NCBI RefSeq assembly: GCF_902499335.1
Contig: NZ_CABVQK010000001.1
Coordinates: forward strand, 558,001 to 622,000
From: Burkholderia lata
Lineage (GTDB): Bacteria; Pseudomonadota; Gammaproteobacteria; Burkholderiales; Burkholderiaceae
DNA length: 64,000 nucleotides
Direction of reading: 5' to 3'
Part shown: one piece after another, positions 16,506 to 25,206 of the stretch
Numbering within the stretch: position 1 is the stretch's first letter
Layout: the number at the start of each line of letters is the position of its first letter
The notes under the pieces: model-generated
The model's input: only the letters and a program-made list of their open reading frames with translations
Database searches by the model: none
What the model was told of the DNA's origin: nothing
Position numbers and translations under genes: made by a program

Positions 16506-17735
16506 ATGCTGAAGATCAATGCGGAGCGGCTCTGGCAGAGCCTCATGGACATGGCGCAAGTGGGTGCGACCGCGAAAGGCGGCGTGCGCCGCCTCGCGCT
16601 GACCGACGAAGACGCGGCCGGACGCACGCGCTTCGAGACGTGGTGCCGGGACGCGGGACTCACGCTCACCGTCGACCGCGTCGGCAACCTGTTCGCGCGG
16701 CGCGCGGGCCGGCGGCCGGACGCGGCGCCCGTCGCGAGCGGCAGCCACCTCGATACCCAGCCGGAAGGCGGACGCTTCGACGGCGTGTATGGCGTACTCG
16801 CTGCGCTCGAGGTCGTGCGCACGCTGAACGACGCGGGGATCGACACCGAACGGCCGATCGAGATCGTCGTGTGGACCAACGAGGAAGGCGCGCGGTTCAC
16901 ACCCGCGATGCTCGGCTCCGCCGCGTTCACCGGCGTGATGCCGCTCGACGCGGCGCTCGCGTCACGCGATGCGGCGGGCGCAAGTGTCGCCGATGCGCTC
17001 CGCGCGAGCGGCTATGCCGGCGAGCGTGCGGTGCCCGGCACCCCGTTCGACGCCTATTTCGAAGCGCATATCGAACAAGGGCCGGTGCTCGAGGAAAACG
17101 GCGTGCCGATCGGCGTCGTCACGGGCGGCCAGGCGATCCGCTGGCTCGACGTGCGCGTCACGGGGCAGGCCGCCCATGCGGGCACGACGCCGATGCAGTA
17201 CCGGCGAGATGCGCTGTTTGCCGCCACCGACATGGCGGCCGAACTCGAGGCGATCGCGGCCGAATACTTCCCGCTGGGACTGACGACGATCGGCGAATGG
17301 CAGATCCGCAATGCGTCGCGCAACACGATCGCGGGCGACGTCGCGTTCACGGTCGACCTGCGCCATCCGGACGACGCGGCGATCGCCGACATGGAAGCCG
17401 CCGTGCGCGCCCGGTTCGGCAAGGTGGCCGCGCGGCGCGGCGTAGCGGTCGAGATCGGCCAACACTGGGTCAGCCCGGCGACGCCGTTCGATCCGGCCTG
17501 CGTCGACGCCGTCCAGCACGCGGTCGACCTGCTCGACTATCCGAACCAGCGGATCATCAGCGGCGCCGGACACGACGCGATCCATCTCGCGAAACACTGC
17601 CCGACGGCGATGGTGTTCATTCCGTGCGTCGGCGGATTGAGCCACAACGAAGCCGAAGACGCGCTGCCGGCCGATGTGGCGCGCGGCGCGGACGTGCTGC
17701 TGCACGCGATGCTCGCGCGGGCAACGCGCGCGTGA
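16506..17735 (+). CDS. M20-family N-carbamoyl/ureido amidohydrolase
   Basis: A 409-residue zinc hydrolase of the allantoate amidohydrolase / N-carbamoyl-L-amino-acid hydrolase branch of peptidase family M20. Metal-site motifs are GSHLDTQPEGGRFDGVYG (His and Asp ligands), WTNEEGARF (Glu pair) and the C-terminal SGAGHDAIHL. Such enzymes hydrolyse ureido groups, giving an amine, CO2 and ammonia. ATG 16506 gives the family-typical start. It begins the second operon of the island, overlapping the CoA-lyase gene by four bases, which suggests an N-carbamoyl or ureido organic acid as starting compound. Confidence 0.88.
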   Translation: MLKINAERLWQSLMDMAQVGATAKGGVRRLALTDEDAAGRTRFETWCRDAGLTLTVDRVGNLFARRAGRRPDAAPVASGSHLDTQPEGGRFDGVYGVLAALEVVRTLNDAGIDTERPIEIVVWTNEEGARFTPAMLGSAAFTGVMPLDAALASRDAAGASVADALRASGYAGERAVPGTPFDAYFEAHIEQGPVLEENGVPIGVVTGGQAIRWLDVRVTGQAAHAGTTPMQYRRDALFAATDMAAELEAIAAEYFPLGLTTIGEWQIRNASRNTIAGDVAFTVDLRHPDDAAIADMEAAVRARFGKVAARRGVAVEIGQHWVSPATPFDPACVDAVQHAVDLLDYPNQRIISGAGHDAIHLAKHCPTAMVFIPCVGGLSHNEAEDALPADVARGADVLLHAMLARATRA

Positions 17736-18715
17736 GCGGCTCCCCCTTTCCGACCCCGACCCCGACATCGATCCCGACCGTGACCTGCTACCCTGACCGA
17801 CCGCTGGCCGCGCTGCGACGCGCGTGGCTCTTCGTCCCCGGCGCCGATGCCGCCGCTCACGCCGCCGCGCTCGGCAGCGCCGCCGACGCGATCGTCGCCG
17901 ACCTCGAGGAAATGACCGCGCCGGCCGACCGGCCCGCCGCGCGCCTCCGCATCGTCGCACTGCTTGGCGCCGCGGCCGCCTGCGGCGCACTCGGCGCGGT
18001 GCGGATCAACCCGCTCGAGCAGGACGGCCACGACGATCTCGAAGGCGTGATGCCCGGCCGCCCGGCGGCGATCTTCCTGCCGCATGCGGAAACGCCGGCG
18101 CAGCTCGCGCGGCTCGCCGACGCGTTGACCGCACTCGAAGCGCGACACGGCATGCCGGCCGGCTCGACCGAGATCGTGCCGACGATCGAGTCGGCTCGCG
18201 GGCTCGTGCACGTCGGCGCGATGCTCGCCGCGAGCCCGCGTATCCGACACGCGATGCTGGCGGTCGAAGATCTCGCTGCGAGCCTCGGCGCGCGCCGCAC
18301 GCGTGACGGCCTGGAACTGCTTCATGCGCGCAGCCGCTTCCTGATCGAATGCATCGCGGCCGGCTGCGGGCCGATCGACCTGCCGTGCACCTACCTCGCA
18401 GCAGACGCCCTCGCGCACGATCTCGACACGTCGACCGGGCTCGGCTTCCGGTCGAAATGCGCGGTATTCGCCGCCCACGTGGACGCGATCAACCGGGCGC
18501 TGACGCCGTCCGATGCAGACGCGCACGCGGCGCGTGCGCTGCTGGACGCCTATCGCGCGCAATCGGTATCCGGCCACGCCGCCGCACCCGGGCGCATCGA
18601 TGCGCCCGACGCGAACAATGCACGCCGGCTGCTCGAACGCCATGCGCAATGCCGGCGCGTTGCCGACGAGCATGCACGGGCGGCGAGCATAAACGCCGCT
18701 AATGTTCGGGATTAA
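17732..18715 (+). CDS. HpcH/HpaI aldolase / citrate-lyase beta family protein
   Basis: A protein of about 327 residues resembling CoA-ester lyases of the citrate lyase beta / malyl-CoA lyase group: RAWLFVPGAD near the N-terminus, IVADLEEMT where DLEDAV is usual, RINPLEQDG, and the EIVPTIESARG strand. I place the start at GTG 17732, whose bases overlap the M20 stop (GTGA); GTG 17779 is an alternative closer to the usual N-terminus. The proline-threonine repeat between them is unusual and supports uncertainty. It presumably cleaves a hydroxyacyl-CoA or related acid made from the hydrolase product. Confidence 0.8.
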   Translation: MSGSPFPTPTPTSIPTVTCYPDRPLAALRRAWLFVPGADAAAHAAALGSAADAIVADLEEMTAPADRPAARLRIVALLGAAAACGALGAVRINPLEQDGHDDLEGVMPGRPAAIFLPHAETPAQLARLADALTALEARHGMPAGSTEIVPTIESARGLVHVGAMLAASPRIRHAMLAVEDLAASLGARRTRDGLELLHARSRFLIECIAAGCGPIDLPCTYLAADALAHDLDTSTGLGFRSKCAVFAAHVDAINRALTPSDADAHAARALLDAYRAQSVSGHAAAPGRIDAPDANNARRLLERHAQCRRVADEHARAASINAANVRD

Positions 18716-18730
18716 AAAACAGAATTTTAC
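18711..18730 (+). promoter_or_regulatory. Shared regulatory motif of the catabolic island, copy 3
   Basis: ATTAAAAAACAGAATTTTAC matches 11362-11381 (ATCAGAAAACGCACTTTTAC) at 15 of 20 positions, and includes the stop codon of the CoA-lyase gene. It stands 106 bases before the second MHS gene, followed by GGATAAACCGC, which loosely echoes CGATAAAGGCG of copy 1. Confidence 0.4.
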
Positions 18731-18835
18731 GCCCGCATATCGGCGACGGATAAACCGCATTGCGGCACGCCAGGGCCACGCGCGACTTGCCGCCGCGGTG
18801 CGGCCGGCTCCCCCATACGAACGACAGGACAGTCC

Positions 18836-20152
18836 ATGTCTCAACCTGCTTCCCAAACGCATCAACCCGTGCGCGCCGCCACCGCGGCGTTCATCGGCAC
18901 GGCCGTCGAGTTCTACGACTACTACACGTACGCGACCGCCGCCGCGCTCGTGCTCGGCGAGGTGTTCTTTCCGAGCAGCAATCACTTCCTGAGCACCATG
19001 GCGTCGTTCGGCACCTTTTTCGTCGGCTTCGTCGCGCGGCCGCTGAGCGGCGCCGTGTTCGGCCACCTCGGCGACCGCATCGGCCGCAAGAAAATGCTCG
19101 TGCTGACCATGTTCCTGATGGGGATCGCGACAACCGGCATCGGCCTGCTGCCCGGCTACGCGACGATCGGCATCTGGGCGCCGATCCTGCTGGTGCTGCT
19201 GCGGATCCTGCAGGGCATCGCGGTCGGCGGCGAATGGGGCGGCGCCGTGCTGATGGCCAGCGAACACGCACCGGCCGGCCGCAAGACGTTCTTCGCGTCG
19301 TTCCCGCAAATGGGCAGCCCCGCCGGACTGATCCTTTCGTTGCTCTCGTTCCGCTTCGTCACGTCGCTCGACCACGAGAGCTTCGTCAGCTGGGGCTGGC
19401 GCTTGCCGTTCCTTGCGAGCTTCGTACTGTTGCTCATCGGGATGGCCATCCGGCTCGGCGTGAAGGAATCGCCCGAATTCGAGCGCGTGCGCGATACCAA
19501 CGCGGTGGCGAAGTACCCCGTCGCCGAAGTGCTGCGCACCGCGTGGGCGCCGATCCTGCTCGCCGCCGCGGCAACGACGATCGGCTCGGCCGGATTCTTC
19601 TTCACGAACACGTTCATGATTTCGTACGTGACGACCTACCTCGGCATGTCCAAGTCGTTCATTCTCGACTGCCTGTTCGTCGTCACCGTGATCCAGCTGC
19701 TGTCGCAGCCCGTCTCCGCGCTGCTCGCGCAACGGTTCGGCGAAACGCGCTTCCTCGCCTGGGCGGCCGTGCTGTCGATGCTGACACCCTATCCGATGTT
19801 CCTGCTCGTTCAGACCCAGAACCCCGTCGCGATCGTTGCCGGCATTTCGTTCGCGGTCGTCACGCTGTCGGCGATCTACGCGGTCATCGCCGGCTTCATG
19901 ACACCGGCGTTTCCGACACGCGTCCGCTATTCCGGCATCTCGATCGCGTACCAGCTGTGCGCGATGGTCGCCGGCGGCACGACGCCGCTGATCGGCACGA
20001 TGCTCGCGCAGCAGTTTCGCGGACAATGGCTGCCCCTCGCGGCGTTCTTCACGCTGCTGTCGTTCGTCTCCCTCGTCGGCATCGTCGGGCTCGGGCGGTA
20101 TTGTCAGCGTCAGCGCGCGGCCGTTCGCGGAACGCTGGTGACCAGCCCGTGA
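18836..20152 (+). CDS. MHS-family metabolite:H+ symporter (second copy)
   Basis: A 438-residue MHS symporter with FIGTAVEFYDYYTYATAAALVLG, GHLGDRIGRKKMLVLTMFLMG and LQGIAVGGEWGGAVLMASEHAP. It is clearly a paralogue of the protein at 11474-12826 by shared motifs but differs enough (EFYDYY against EWYDLF) that it is not a recent duplication. It follows the CoA-lyase gene after 120 bases with its own candidate promoter motif. Two related symporters in one regulon suggest uptake of two related substrates. Confidence 0.9.
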   Translation: MSQPASQTHQPVRAATAAFIGTAVEFYDYYTYATAAALVLGEVFFPSSNHFLSTMASFGTFFVGFVARPLSGAVFGHLGDRIGRKKMLVLTMFLMGIATTGIGLLPGYATIGIWAPILLVLLRILQGIAVGGEWGGAVLMASEHAPAGRKTFFASFPQMGSPAGLILSLLSFRFVTSLDHESFVSWGWRLPFLASFVLLLIGMAIRLGVKESPEFERVRDTNAVAKYPVAEVLRTAWAPILLAAAATTIGSAGFFFTNTFMISYVTTYLGMSKSFILDCLFVVTVIQLLSQPVSALLAQRFGETRFLAWAAVLSMLTPYPMFLLVQTQNPVAIVAGISFAVVTLSAIYAVIAGFMTPAFPTRVRYSGISIAYQLCAMVAGGTTPLIGTMLAQQFRGQWLPLAAFFTLLSFVSLVGIVGLGRYCQRQRAAVRGTLVTSP

Positions 20153-20198
20153 CACCGGACCGGTGCGCGACGCGCGCGTAACGCATGAATCCGCCCGC

Positions 20199-20366
20199 TC
20201 AGTCTCCGCCCGCATCCAGCCGGTCGACCAGCGCCGTCGCGCACTGCACGGCAAGCGCCGCGCACTGCTCCGCATCCACGACCGCACCGCTCGCCACGGT
20301 GCCCTGCACGATCCGGCCCAGCAATTCCTTCGAGAGATCGGCGATCTCGTGATCCCGTTCCGTCAT
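20199..20366 (-). CDS. Small hypothetical protein (55 aa)
   Basis: A 55-residue acidic, helical protein (MTERDHEIADLSKELLGRIV at the start, two cysteines in EQCAALAVQC). I do not recognise the family. AGGAGG lies seven bases before the ATG, one of the best ribosome binding sites in the region, which argues for a real gene. It is 56 bases downstream of the DUF3857 gene on the same strand and is likely its last operon member. No signal peptide or membrane segment. Confidence 0.6.
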   Translation of the reverse strand: MTERDHEIADLSKELLGRIVQGTVASGAVVDAEQCAALAVQCATALVDRLDAGGD

Positions 20367-20422
20367 GATGTCCCTCCTGCGCGTCGACCAATGGCGTCGA
20401 CGTCTACACTTCCCCTGCCCGT

Positions 20423-22330
20423 TCAACGCCCTTTCGCCCGCACGACGATCTGCGCCTGCGTGTCGCGTTCGATGCGTTCGAGCGACGTGCGCAGTGCAGT
20501 GAACTCGTCCGGCGTACACACCTGACGGCCGAAATCCGCCGTCATCCGCCGCGTGACCTGCACGACCCGCGCGCTTGCATCGAATACGTAATGCGACGTG
20601 AAGTCGACGAAGCGGTCGTGCACGGCCGTATCGGCCGGCAGGTCGGTCATCGCGACGTCGGCCGGCAGTGCGATCTGGCCGGTCTCGTCGAACGTGCCGC
20701 CGATGCAGCCCCACGGCTGCGTGCGCACGGGTTCGGCGAGCCAGCTCTCGACCTGCGTCGCGATGCCGCCCGTCAGGCTCGACAGCGCGGGCAACGCGGT
20801 CGTGCCGTCGGGCCACACGAAATGATCGAGCGTGCCCGATATCGTCACGTCGAACGGTCCGTCGGTCACGTGCCGGTCGCTGGTCGACAGTTGTGCGCGG
20901 CCGCGCAGGCCGCTTTGTCGCAGACGGTTGTTCGCAAGCTGCGCGATGACGTCGGGCGTCGCGCGGCGAAACAGGTTGCGTTCGAGTTCGGCCGTCCAGC
21001 CGTCGTCCTCGATATACGCATGAAAACGCGTGGCGCCCGGCCCGGCCGCATCGATCTCGACCCGCGCGATGCGGCCGCGCGGCTGCGTGGCCGGCGTGCG
21101 CGACAGCACGCCCGTGTCGACGAGCAGCGCGGGACGGTCCATCACGATCGGCGGCAGGTAGCCGAACGCGATGCCGGCCGTCGTCGTGTCCGCAAAGCGT
21201 TCGAGATCGGGCAGCCACGTGATCGCGTGGTTGATCGCCCCGCCGCCGTAACCGGGCACCGACGGCAGCGTGTACACGGACCCGAGATTGAGCAGCACCG
21301 GTTCGCTGCGGATGCCGACCGCCGCGAGCAGCGCGCCGAACAGCGCGACATGATCCTTGCAGTCGCCGTAGCGGTTGCGCAGGATGTCCGTGACGCGATG
21401 CGGCGCGGCCGCCGTTTCGCCGAGAAACAGCCCGACGTAGCGGATGTTCGCCTGCACCCAGTCGTACAGGATGCGCGCCTTGTCGCGCGGATCGGCGGCG
21501 CCCGCGGTGAGCGTGCGCGCCAGTTGCGCGACGGCCGGATCGTCCGCGCCCGGATCGGCCGCCGCGTTGCGGTAGCGCGCGGCGAACGCCGCATAGTCGG
21601 GCAGCGTCGACACGACGAGCCGGTCGCCGTAGGTCGCGTAGCCGACCGCGCCGCTCTCGATGCGGTCGTACGGCCCGTGCCGATAGTCGAACTCGTAGCG
21701 CGTGCGGCCGTTCGCGGTGACCGGCGGCAGCGCGACGTAACCGCGCGCATCCGCGTACAGCGGCATGTCGGCCGGCACGTCGAAGATCAGCCGCTGGCTA
21801 CCGACCGGCTCGCGCGACGGCTCGACCGTATAGCCGAAGTAGCCGCGGTTGACCGGCTTCGTGCGGGTCTTGCGGAACGCCACGCGCGTGCTCGACCCGG
21901 CTTCGACGCCCGGAAACACGACGGTACGCAACAGCCCGTCCTGGAATGTCGGCGCGCCGGCCGAGCGCGGCTCCTGCACGTCGCGGATGGCGTCCGCGCC
22001 GACCGGATGCGCGACGCCGTCGCGGTCGATCGTCTCGGCCGCGAGCAGGTCCACCTTCTCGAGATTCTTGTCGAACCACACGTAGCGCTGCGCGACCGCG
22101 TCGATGCCGTTCGCATCGTTCGCGCGCAGCGTCGAATCGTCATGCTCGTCGAGCGAACCATCATGCTGGATCACGAATTCGTGGATATCGCTCACGAGCG
22201 TGACGGGCGCGTCGCCGCCCGTGTCGAGTGCGTTGCCTGTGCCGCGCACATCGGCCATGGCCACGCCAGCGCCCAGCGCGATCGCGCAGGCGAGCAGGCG
22301 ACCGGTCCATCGGGAAGGAAAAAGCACCAC
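20423..22330 (-). CDS. Exported DUF3857 / transglutaminase-like protein
   Basis: A protein of about 635 residues with a signal peptide (WTGRLLACAIALGAGVAMA), an N-terminal DUF3857 domain, a transglutaminase-like core with NRYGDCKDHVALFGALL (catalytic Cys in GDCKD, followed by the His and Asp regions ITWLPD), and a beta-rich C-terminal part. Such proteins are periplasmic or outer-membrane associated and of unknown role. I prefer GTG 22330 because GGAGAG is seven bases upstream and the signal peptide then starts properly; an ATG at 22411 would add 27 charged residues. Confidence 0.82.
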   Translation of the reverse strand: MVLFPSRWTGRLLACAIALGAGVAMADVRGTGNALDTGGDAPVTLVSDIHEFVIQHDGSLDEHDDSTLRANDANGIDAVAQRYVWFDKNLEKVDLLAAETIDRDGVAHPVGADAIRDVQEPRSAGAPTFQDGLLRTVVFPGVEAGSSTRVAFRKTRTKPVNRGYFGYTVEPSREPVGSQRLIFDVPADMPLYADARGYVALPPVTANGRTRYEFDYRHGPYDRIESGAVGYATYGDRLVVSTLPDYAAFAARYRNAAADPGADDPAVAQLARTLTAGAADPRDKARILYDWVQANIRYVGLFLGETAAAPHRVTDILRNRYGDCKDHVALFGALLAAVGIRSEPVLLNLGSVYTLPSVPGYGGGAINHAITWLPDLERFADTTTAGIAFGYLPPIVMDRPALLVDTGVLSRTPATQPRGRIARVEIDAAGPGATRFHAYIEDDGWTAELERNLFRRATPDVIAQLANNRLRQSGLRGRAQLSTSDRHVTDGPFDVTISGTLDHFVWPDGTTALPALSSLTGGIATQVESWLAEPVRTQPWGCIGGTFDETGQIALPADVAMTDLPADTAVHDRFVDFTSHYVFDASARVVQVTRRMTADFGRQVCTPDEFTALRTSLERIERDTQAQIVVRAKGR

Positions 22331-22673
22331 GTCGAAGCTCTCCGCGCGTTCGTTGCCGGGCGCCAGGGCCGCGCGCCGGCGCGGACGGTTAGATCCGCAT
22401 GACGCGCACATGACGGCTCGCGCGCCGCATGCCCGTCGTGCGAACCAGTGTGGGTGACGTGCCCGCGAGCGTCAAGCCACGCGGCGGCGAGCCCGCCAGG
22501 CTCGCATCGTCGGCCTCGCCACGCCGGCATGCCTGGCGTGCATCCTGTCCCGGGCGAGCGCGCTTTTTTGCATCACGCCGCGACATATACTTGAGAGAGA
22601 TCATCCATGCGCGCGACGTCGACGGAATGACGCTCCGCCGAACGCGACACGCCGACGTGGGGAAGGAGGCATC

Positions 22674-22859
22674 ATGGCGGTCATCAATAGCGACTTCGAA
22701 ATGGGGTACCTCGTGATCGCGTTCGCGCTGCTGGGCCTGGTCCTGTTCGGCGCACTGCTGACGGCGCTGCATCTGCGGTGGCACCCGAGACTGGTCGGCG
22801 CCGCGCTCGGCGCACTGCTCGGCATCGTGCTGATCGAAGCGATACCGATGCTGACGTGA
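22674..22859 (+). CDS. Small two-helix membrane protein
   Basis: A 61-residue protein with two hydrophobic segments (about 11-33 and 39-59) joined by the short basic turn HLRWHPRL. GGAAGGAGGCATC precedes the ATG. Family unknown; length and topology fit inner-membrane stress or respiratory accessory proteins, but there is no motif to choose among them. It stands alone between the DUF3857 gene (divergent) and another small gene. Confidence 0.7.
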   Translation: MAVINSDFEMGYLVIAFALLGLVLFGALLTALHLRWHPRLVGAALGALLGIVLIEAIPMLT

Positions 22860-22935
22860 ACACGGTCCGGCGCCCATTCGTCCGATCACGCGCCGTGCGG
22901 GGTCGGAACGACCGGCGCCTGCCGCGAAGGCCGTC

Positions 22936-23211
22936 GTGGCTTCGCCGCTTTGCCTGACCTATCGCCTGGGCGGGATTCGCTCGGTCAGGCTCGTCGCCCC
23001 GGTGGCCGGTGAAAGGCCCGAACTCGGCGCGATCCACAAGCCGCTCGCCGTCCTAGTCCGACACGGTGCTGGCGGATGCCACGAAGCGCACCTGCTCGCC
23101 CCGAAGCATCGCGTGTTCCGCAACGACGCGGACGCGGTCAGGATCTCGATCGCGCTGGCCACACGCTTCATCGACACGATGCTAGCCGGCACGTTCATGC
23201 CCACCGGTTGA
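22936..23211 (+). other. Doubtful open frame, possible gene remnant
   Basis: A GTG-started frame of 91 codons with moderately GC-rich third positions. The residues (RLVAPVAGERPELGAIHKPL, then ALATRFIDTMLAGTF) resemble no family I know, no ribosome binding site precedes the GTG, and the opposite strand is also open here. It may be a decayed gene. Together with its flanks it accounts for most of the 397-base space between the two small membrane protein genes. Confidence 0.25.
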
Positions 23212-23256
23212 AGGCCGGCCGCGGCGCCCTTCGTCCCTCGTCATGCCGGAGGCGAC

Positions 23257-23415
23257 ATGGAAAACGGAATCGTCCCAATCCTCGTGCTGCTCGCGCTGCT
23301 CGTGTTCGCGGTGCTGTTCTTCACGGCCGGGCGCGGCCGCGACCGCACGCGCGACAAGCTGCTACGCCGGCCCGCGCGACGCTCGTCACGCTCGCATACG
23401 CATCGTCATCCGTAA
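23257..23415 (+). CDS. Very small single-helix membrane protein (52 aa)
   Basis: A 52-codon gene: MENGIVPILVLLALLVFAVL begins a single hydrophobic helix (about residues 5-24), followed by a strongly basic tail rich in Arg, Ser and His that would face the cytoplasm and could contact membrane lipid or nucleic acid. CCGGAGGCGAC immediately before the ATG is a good ribosome binding site. Family unknown. The combination of a clear start, helix and stop makes it a real candidate despite its size. Confidence 0.6.
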   Translation: MENGIVPILVLLALLVFAVLFFTAGRGRDRTRDKLLRRPARRSSRSHTHRHP

Positions 23416-23553
23416 TCGCGTCATCACGTCGCGCAAAAAAATCGGCCGGCGGCCGCGCGTCGCACGACACGCATGCCGCCGGCCTTCCAGCGGAGGTCCG
23501 GTACCGCGGGCGGCACGCGCCGTGTGATGCGCGCCGCTTCATCCCGTGTCCCG

Positions 23554-23985
23554 TTACTTGCAGTCGCCCACGCGCTTGCCGCGCCACGTCCATGCGAGCG
23601 TGTACGCGCCGGCCTGCGCGTGCTGCCCGTGCAATTGCCCCTTCAGGTCGTAGCTCGTCGGCGTCACGGCGCCCGTCACCGTGCCGTTGCCGCGCCCCTG
23701 TTCGTTCGCGCAGGACAGCGCGACCTTCAGCGTCGTGCCCGCGTAGTCCCAGTTCGTGATCGTGCAGTGGACGTTGTCGCGCTGCAGGCGGGCGGCCATC
23801 GTCTTGCGCAGGTTCTTCGCATCCGCGTCGGTCAGGCACTGGTCCGGCATCTGATCGGTGCCTTGCGGCAGCGGCTTGCCGTTCAGCGTGTACGCGGTGT
23901 CGTCGTGCCAGATGCCCGGCGATACGGTCTGCGCAAAGGAGGTGGCGGCAAAGCCGGCGAGCGCGGCGGCAATCAGCAGTTTCAT
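23554..23985 (-). CDS. Exported DUF3617-domain protein
   Basis: A 143-residue protein with a cleavable signal peptide (MKLLIAAALAGFAATSFAQ) and the DUF3617 pattern: PGIWHDD, then a conserved cysteine in DQCLTDADA, and paired cysteines in VHCTITNW, LSCANEQ and GDCK. Four cysteines suggest two disulfides in the periplasm. Function of the family is unknown. It is 61 bases downstream of the OmpA-like gene on the same strand and may share its transcript. Confidence 0.85.
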   Translation of the reverse strand: MKLLIAAALAGFAATSFAQTVSPGIWHDDTAYTLNGKPLPQGTDQMPDQCLTDADAKNLRKTMAARLQRDNVHCTITNWDYAGTTLKVALSCANEQGRGNGTVTGAVTPTSYDLKGQLHGQHAQAGAYTLAWTWRGKRVGDCK

Positions 23986-24046
23986 GAGATCGATCTTCGA
24001 ATGGACGACGCCCGCGCGGTCACGCGGGCGCCCGGCTTGAACGGAA

Positions 24047-25048
24047 TTACTGCTGCACGAGCTCGACGCGGCGATTCTGCGCGCGGCCCGCGTCGTCGGC
24101 ATTGGACGCGACCGGCGACAGCGACGCGACACCCTTCGCAACCAGGCGTGCCGGCGCGATCCGGTACGTCGCGGCAAGCGCCTGCGTGACGGCCTCCGCA
24201 CGCTTCTGCGACAGGTCGACGTTGCGCGCGAGCGGCCCCTGGTTGTCGGTATGCCCGACGATATAGACCTTCAGCGCCGGGTTGGCCGTCAGCAGCTTTG
24301 CCATCTCGTCGAGCTGCGCCTTCGACTCGGGCTTCACCTGTGCCTTATCGGTGTCGAAGTAGATGCCGTACAACGCGATCTTGCCCGTCGCGGCAAGCCC
24401 CTTCTGCAGCGCGCCGGCATCGACCACCTTCACCTGCCCCGTCTGCATCGGCTTCACCTCGACGACTTCCTCGTAGACGAGCGTACGTTTGTTCGACGCC
24501 GAATCGTCCATCACGTGCACGAACACATACGCATCGCCCAACGCGCGCGGCAGCTTTGCGAGAATCGTCCGGTGCTTGTCGCCGAAATTCGCGTCACCGA
24601 AACCGGCCTTGCGCATGCGCCCGGAATTGATCACCAGGCTCTGGAAATCGCTGCCGCCGCTCTTGCCGCACTGTTCCGCCGTGCAACGAAACAGGATCTG
24701 GAAGCCGCCCTTCTGCAGCGCATCGAGATAGTTGCGCTCGACTTCGAGCGTCGACTTGTCGCCACCGATCGTATAGCCGATGCGCGTGACCTTCCCTTCC
24801 AGGTTCAGCCCCTTCGCGGTCTTCTCGTCGTCGACCGGCTGGTTCGGCAGGAACGCCTCGTCGAATGCCGTCTGCGAATAGGCCTTGATCGTCGCGCCTG
24901 AAAAGCGCGAGACCAGCGGATGGTCCTTGGCACCGGGCACGTCGCCGGCGGCACACGCGAGCGCGGAAAGCGACAGCAGCACGGCGGCGGACAGCGCGCG
25001 CGGGCCGTGGCGCAAGAAACGGGTGGCGGTCGTGGAGGCGGTCGTCAT
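24047..25048 (-). CDS. OmpA-family protein with DUF4892-like domain
   Basis: A 333-residue exported protein. After the signal peptide (to about residue 34) comes a DUF4892-like region (KDHPLVSRFSGATIKAYSQ), with a cysteine pair in LFRCTAEQCGKS. The C-terminal third is an OmpA peptidoglycan-binding domain: IYFDTDKAQVKPES, VYIVGHTDNQG and NRRVELV. It probably tethers the envelope to peptidoglycan non-covalently. AT-rich DNA from 25049 to 25140 holds its promoter. Confidence 0.88.
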   Translation of the reverse strand: MTTASTTATRFLRHGPRALSAAVLLSLSALACAAGDVPGAKDHPLVSRFSGATIKAYSQTAFDEAFLPNQPVDDEKTAKGLNLEGKVTRIGYTIGGDKSTLEVERNYLDALQKGGFQILFRCTAEQCGKSGGSDFQSLVINSGRMRKAGFGDANFGDKHRTILAKLPRALGDAYVFVHVMDDSASNKRTLVYEEVVEVKPMQTGQVKVVDAGALQKGLAATGKIALYGIYFDTDKAQVKPESKAQLDEMAKLLTANPALKVYIVGHTDNQGPLARNVDLSQKRAEAVTQALAATYRIAPARLVAKGVASLSPVASNADDAGRAQNRRVELVQQ

Positions 25049-25184
25049 GAAGTCTCTCGGAAAGGATTTATTGTTGATTCGAAGCGCGCGAATCTTACCA
25101 AATCTTTCCGACGAAACCAGCGAATTGTTTTCTATTGCTTAAGATCTGACGCGATACGTCAGGTTGAATCGTTTTCATCGGCCA

Positions 25185-25200
25185 GGCGAGCCGTCTCGCC
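25185..25200 (-). terminator. Hairpin after the APC permease gene
   Basis: GGCGAG-CCGT-CTCGCC is a perfect six-base stem seven bases beyond the permease stop. On the minus strand it is followed by CTGGCCGATGAAAACG, not a T run, so the strength is uncertain. Confidence 0.4.
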
Positions 25201-25206
25201 CGCCCG

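Noticed and set aside
16475-18715. A single 746-codon plus-strand frame that could be read as a fusion protein
   Set aside because: Its first two thirds are out of frame with the M20 hydrolase and have Arg-rich nonsense; only the end, from about 17732, is the real CoA-lyase-like gene.
20153-20165. CACCGG-A-CCGGTG palindrome after the second MHS gene
   Set aside because: A one-base centre cannot fold as a terminator hairpin, and short GC palindromes are frequent here.
17537-20287. A 916-codon minus-strand open frame
   Set aside because: Antisense to the CoA-lyase and second MHS genes, and extremely rich in Arg, Glu and His; no recognisable domain.
20591-22402. A 603-codon plus-strand frame opposite the DUF3857 gene
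   Set aside because: Antisense shadow; the minus-strand gene has a signal peptide and a YGDCKDH active site.
25147-25161. TGACG-CGATA-CGTCA dyad near the end of the APC permease gene
   Set aside because: It resembles the dyad at 27321-27335 only in the TGAC/GTCA ends with different spacing, and no promoter is evident beside it.
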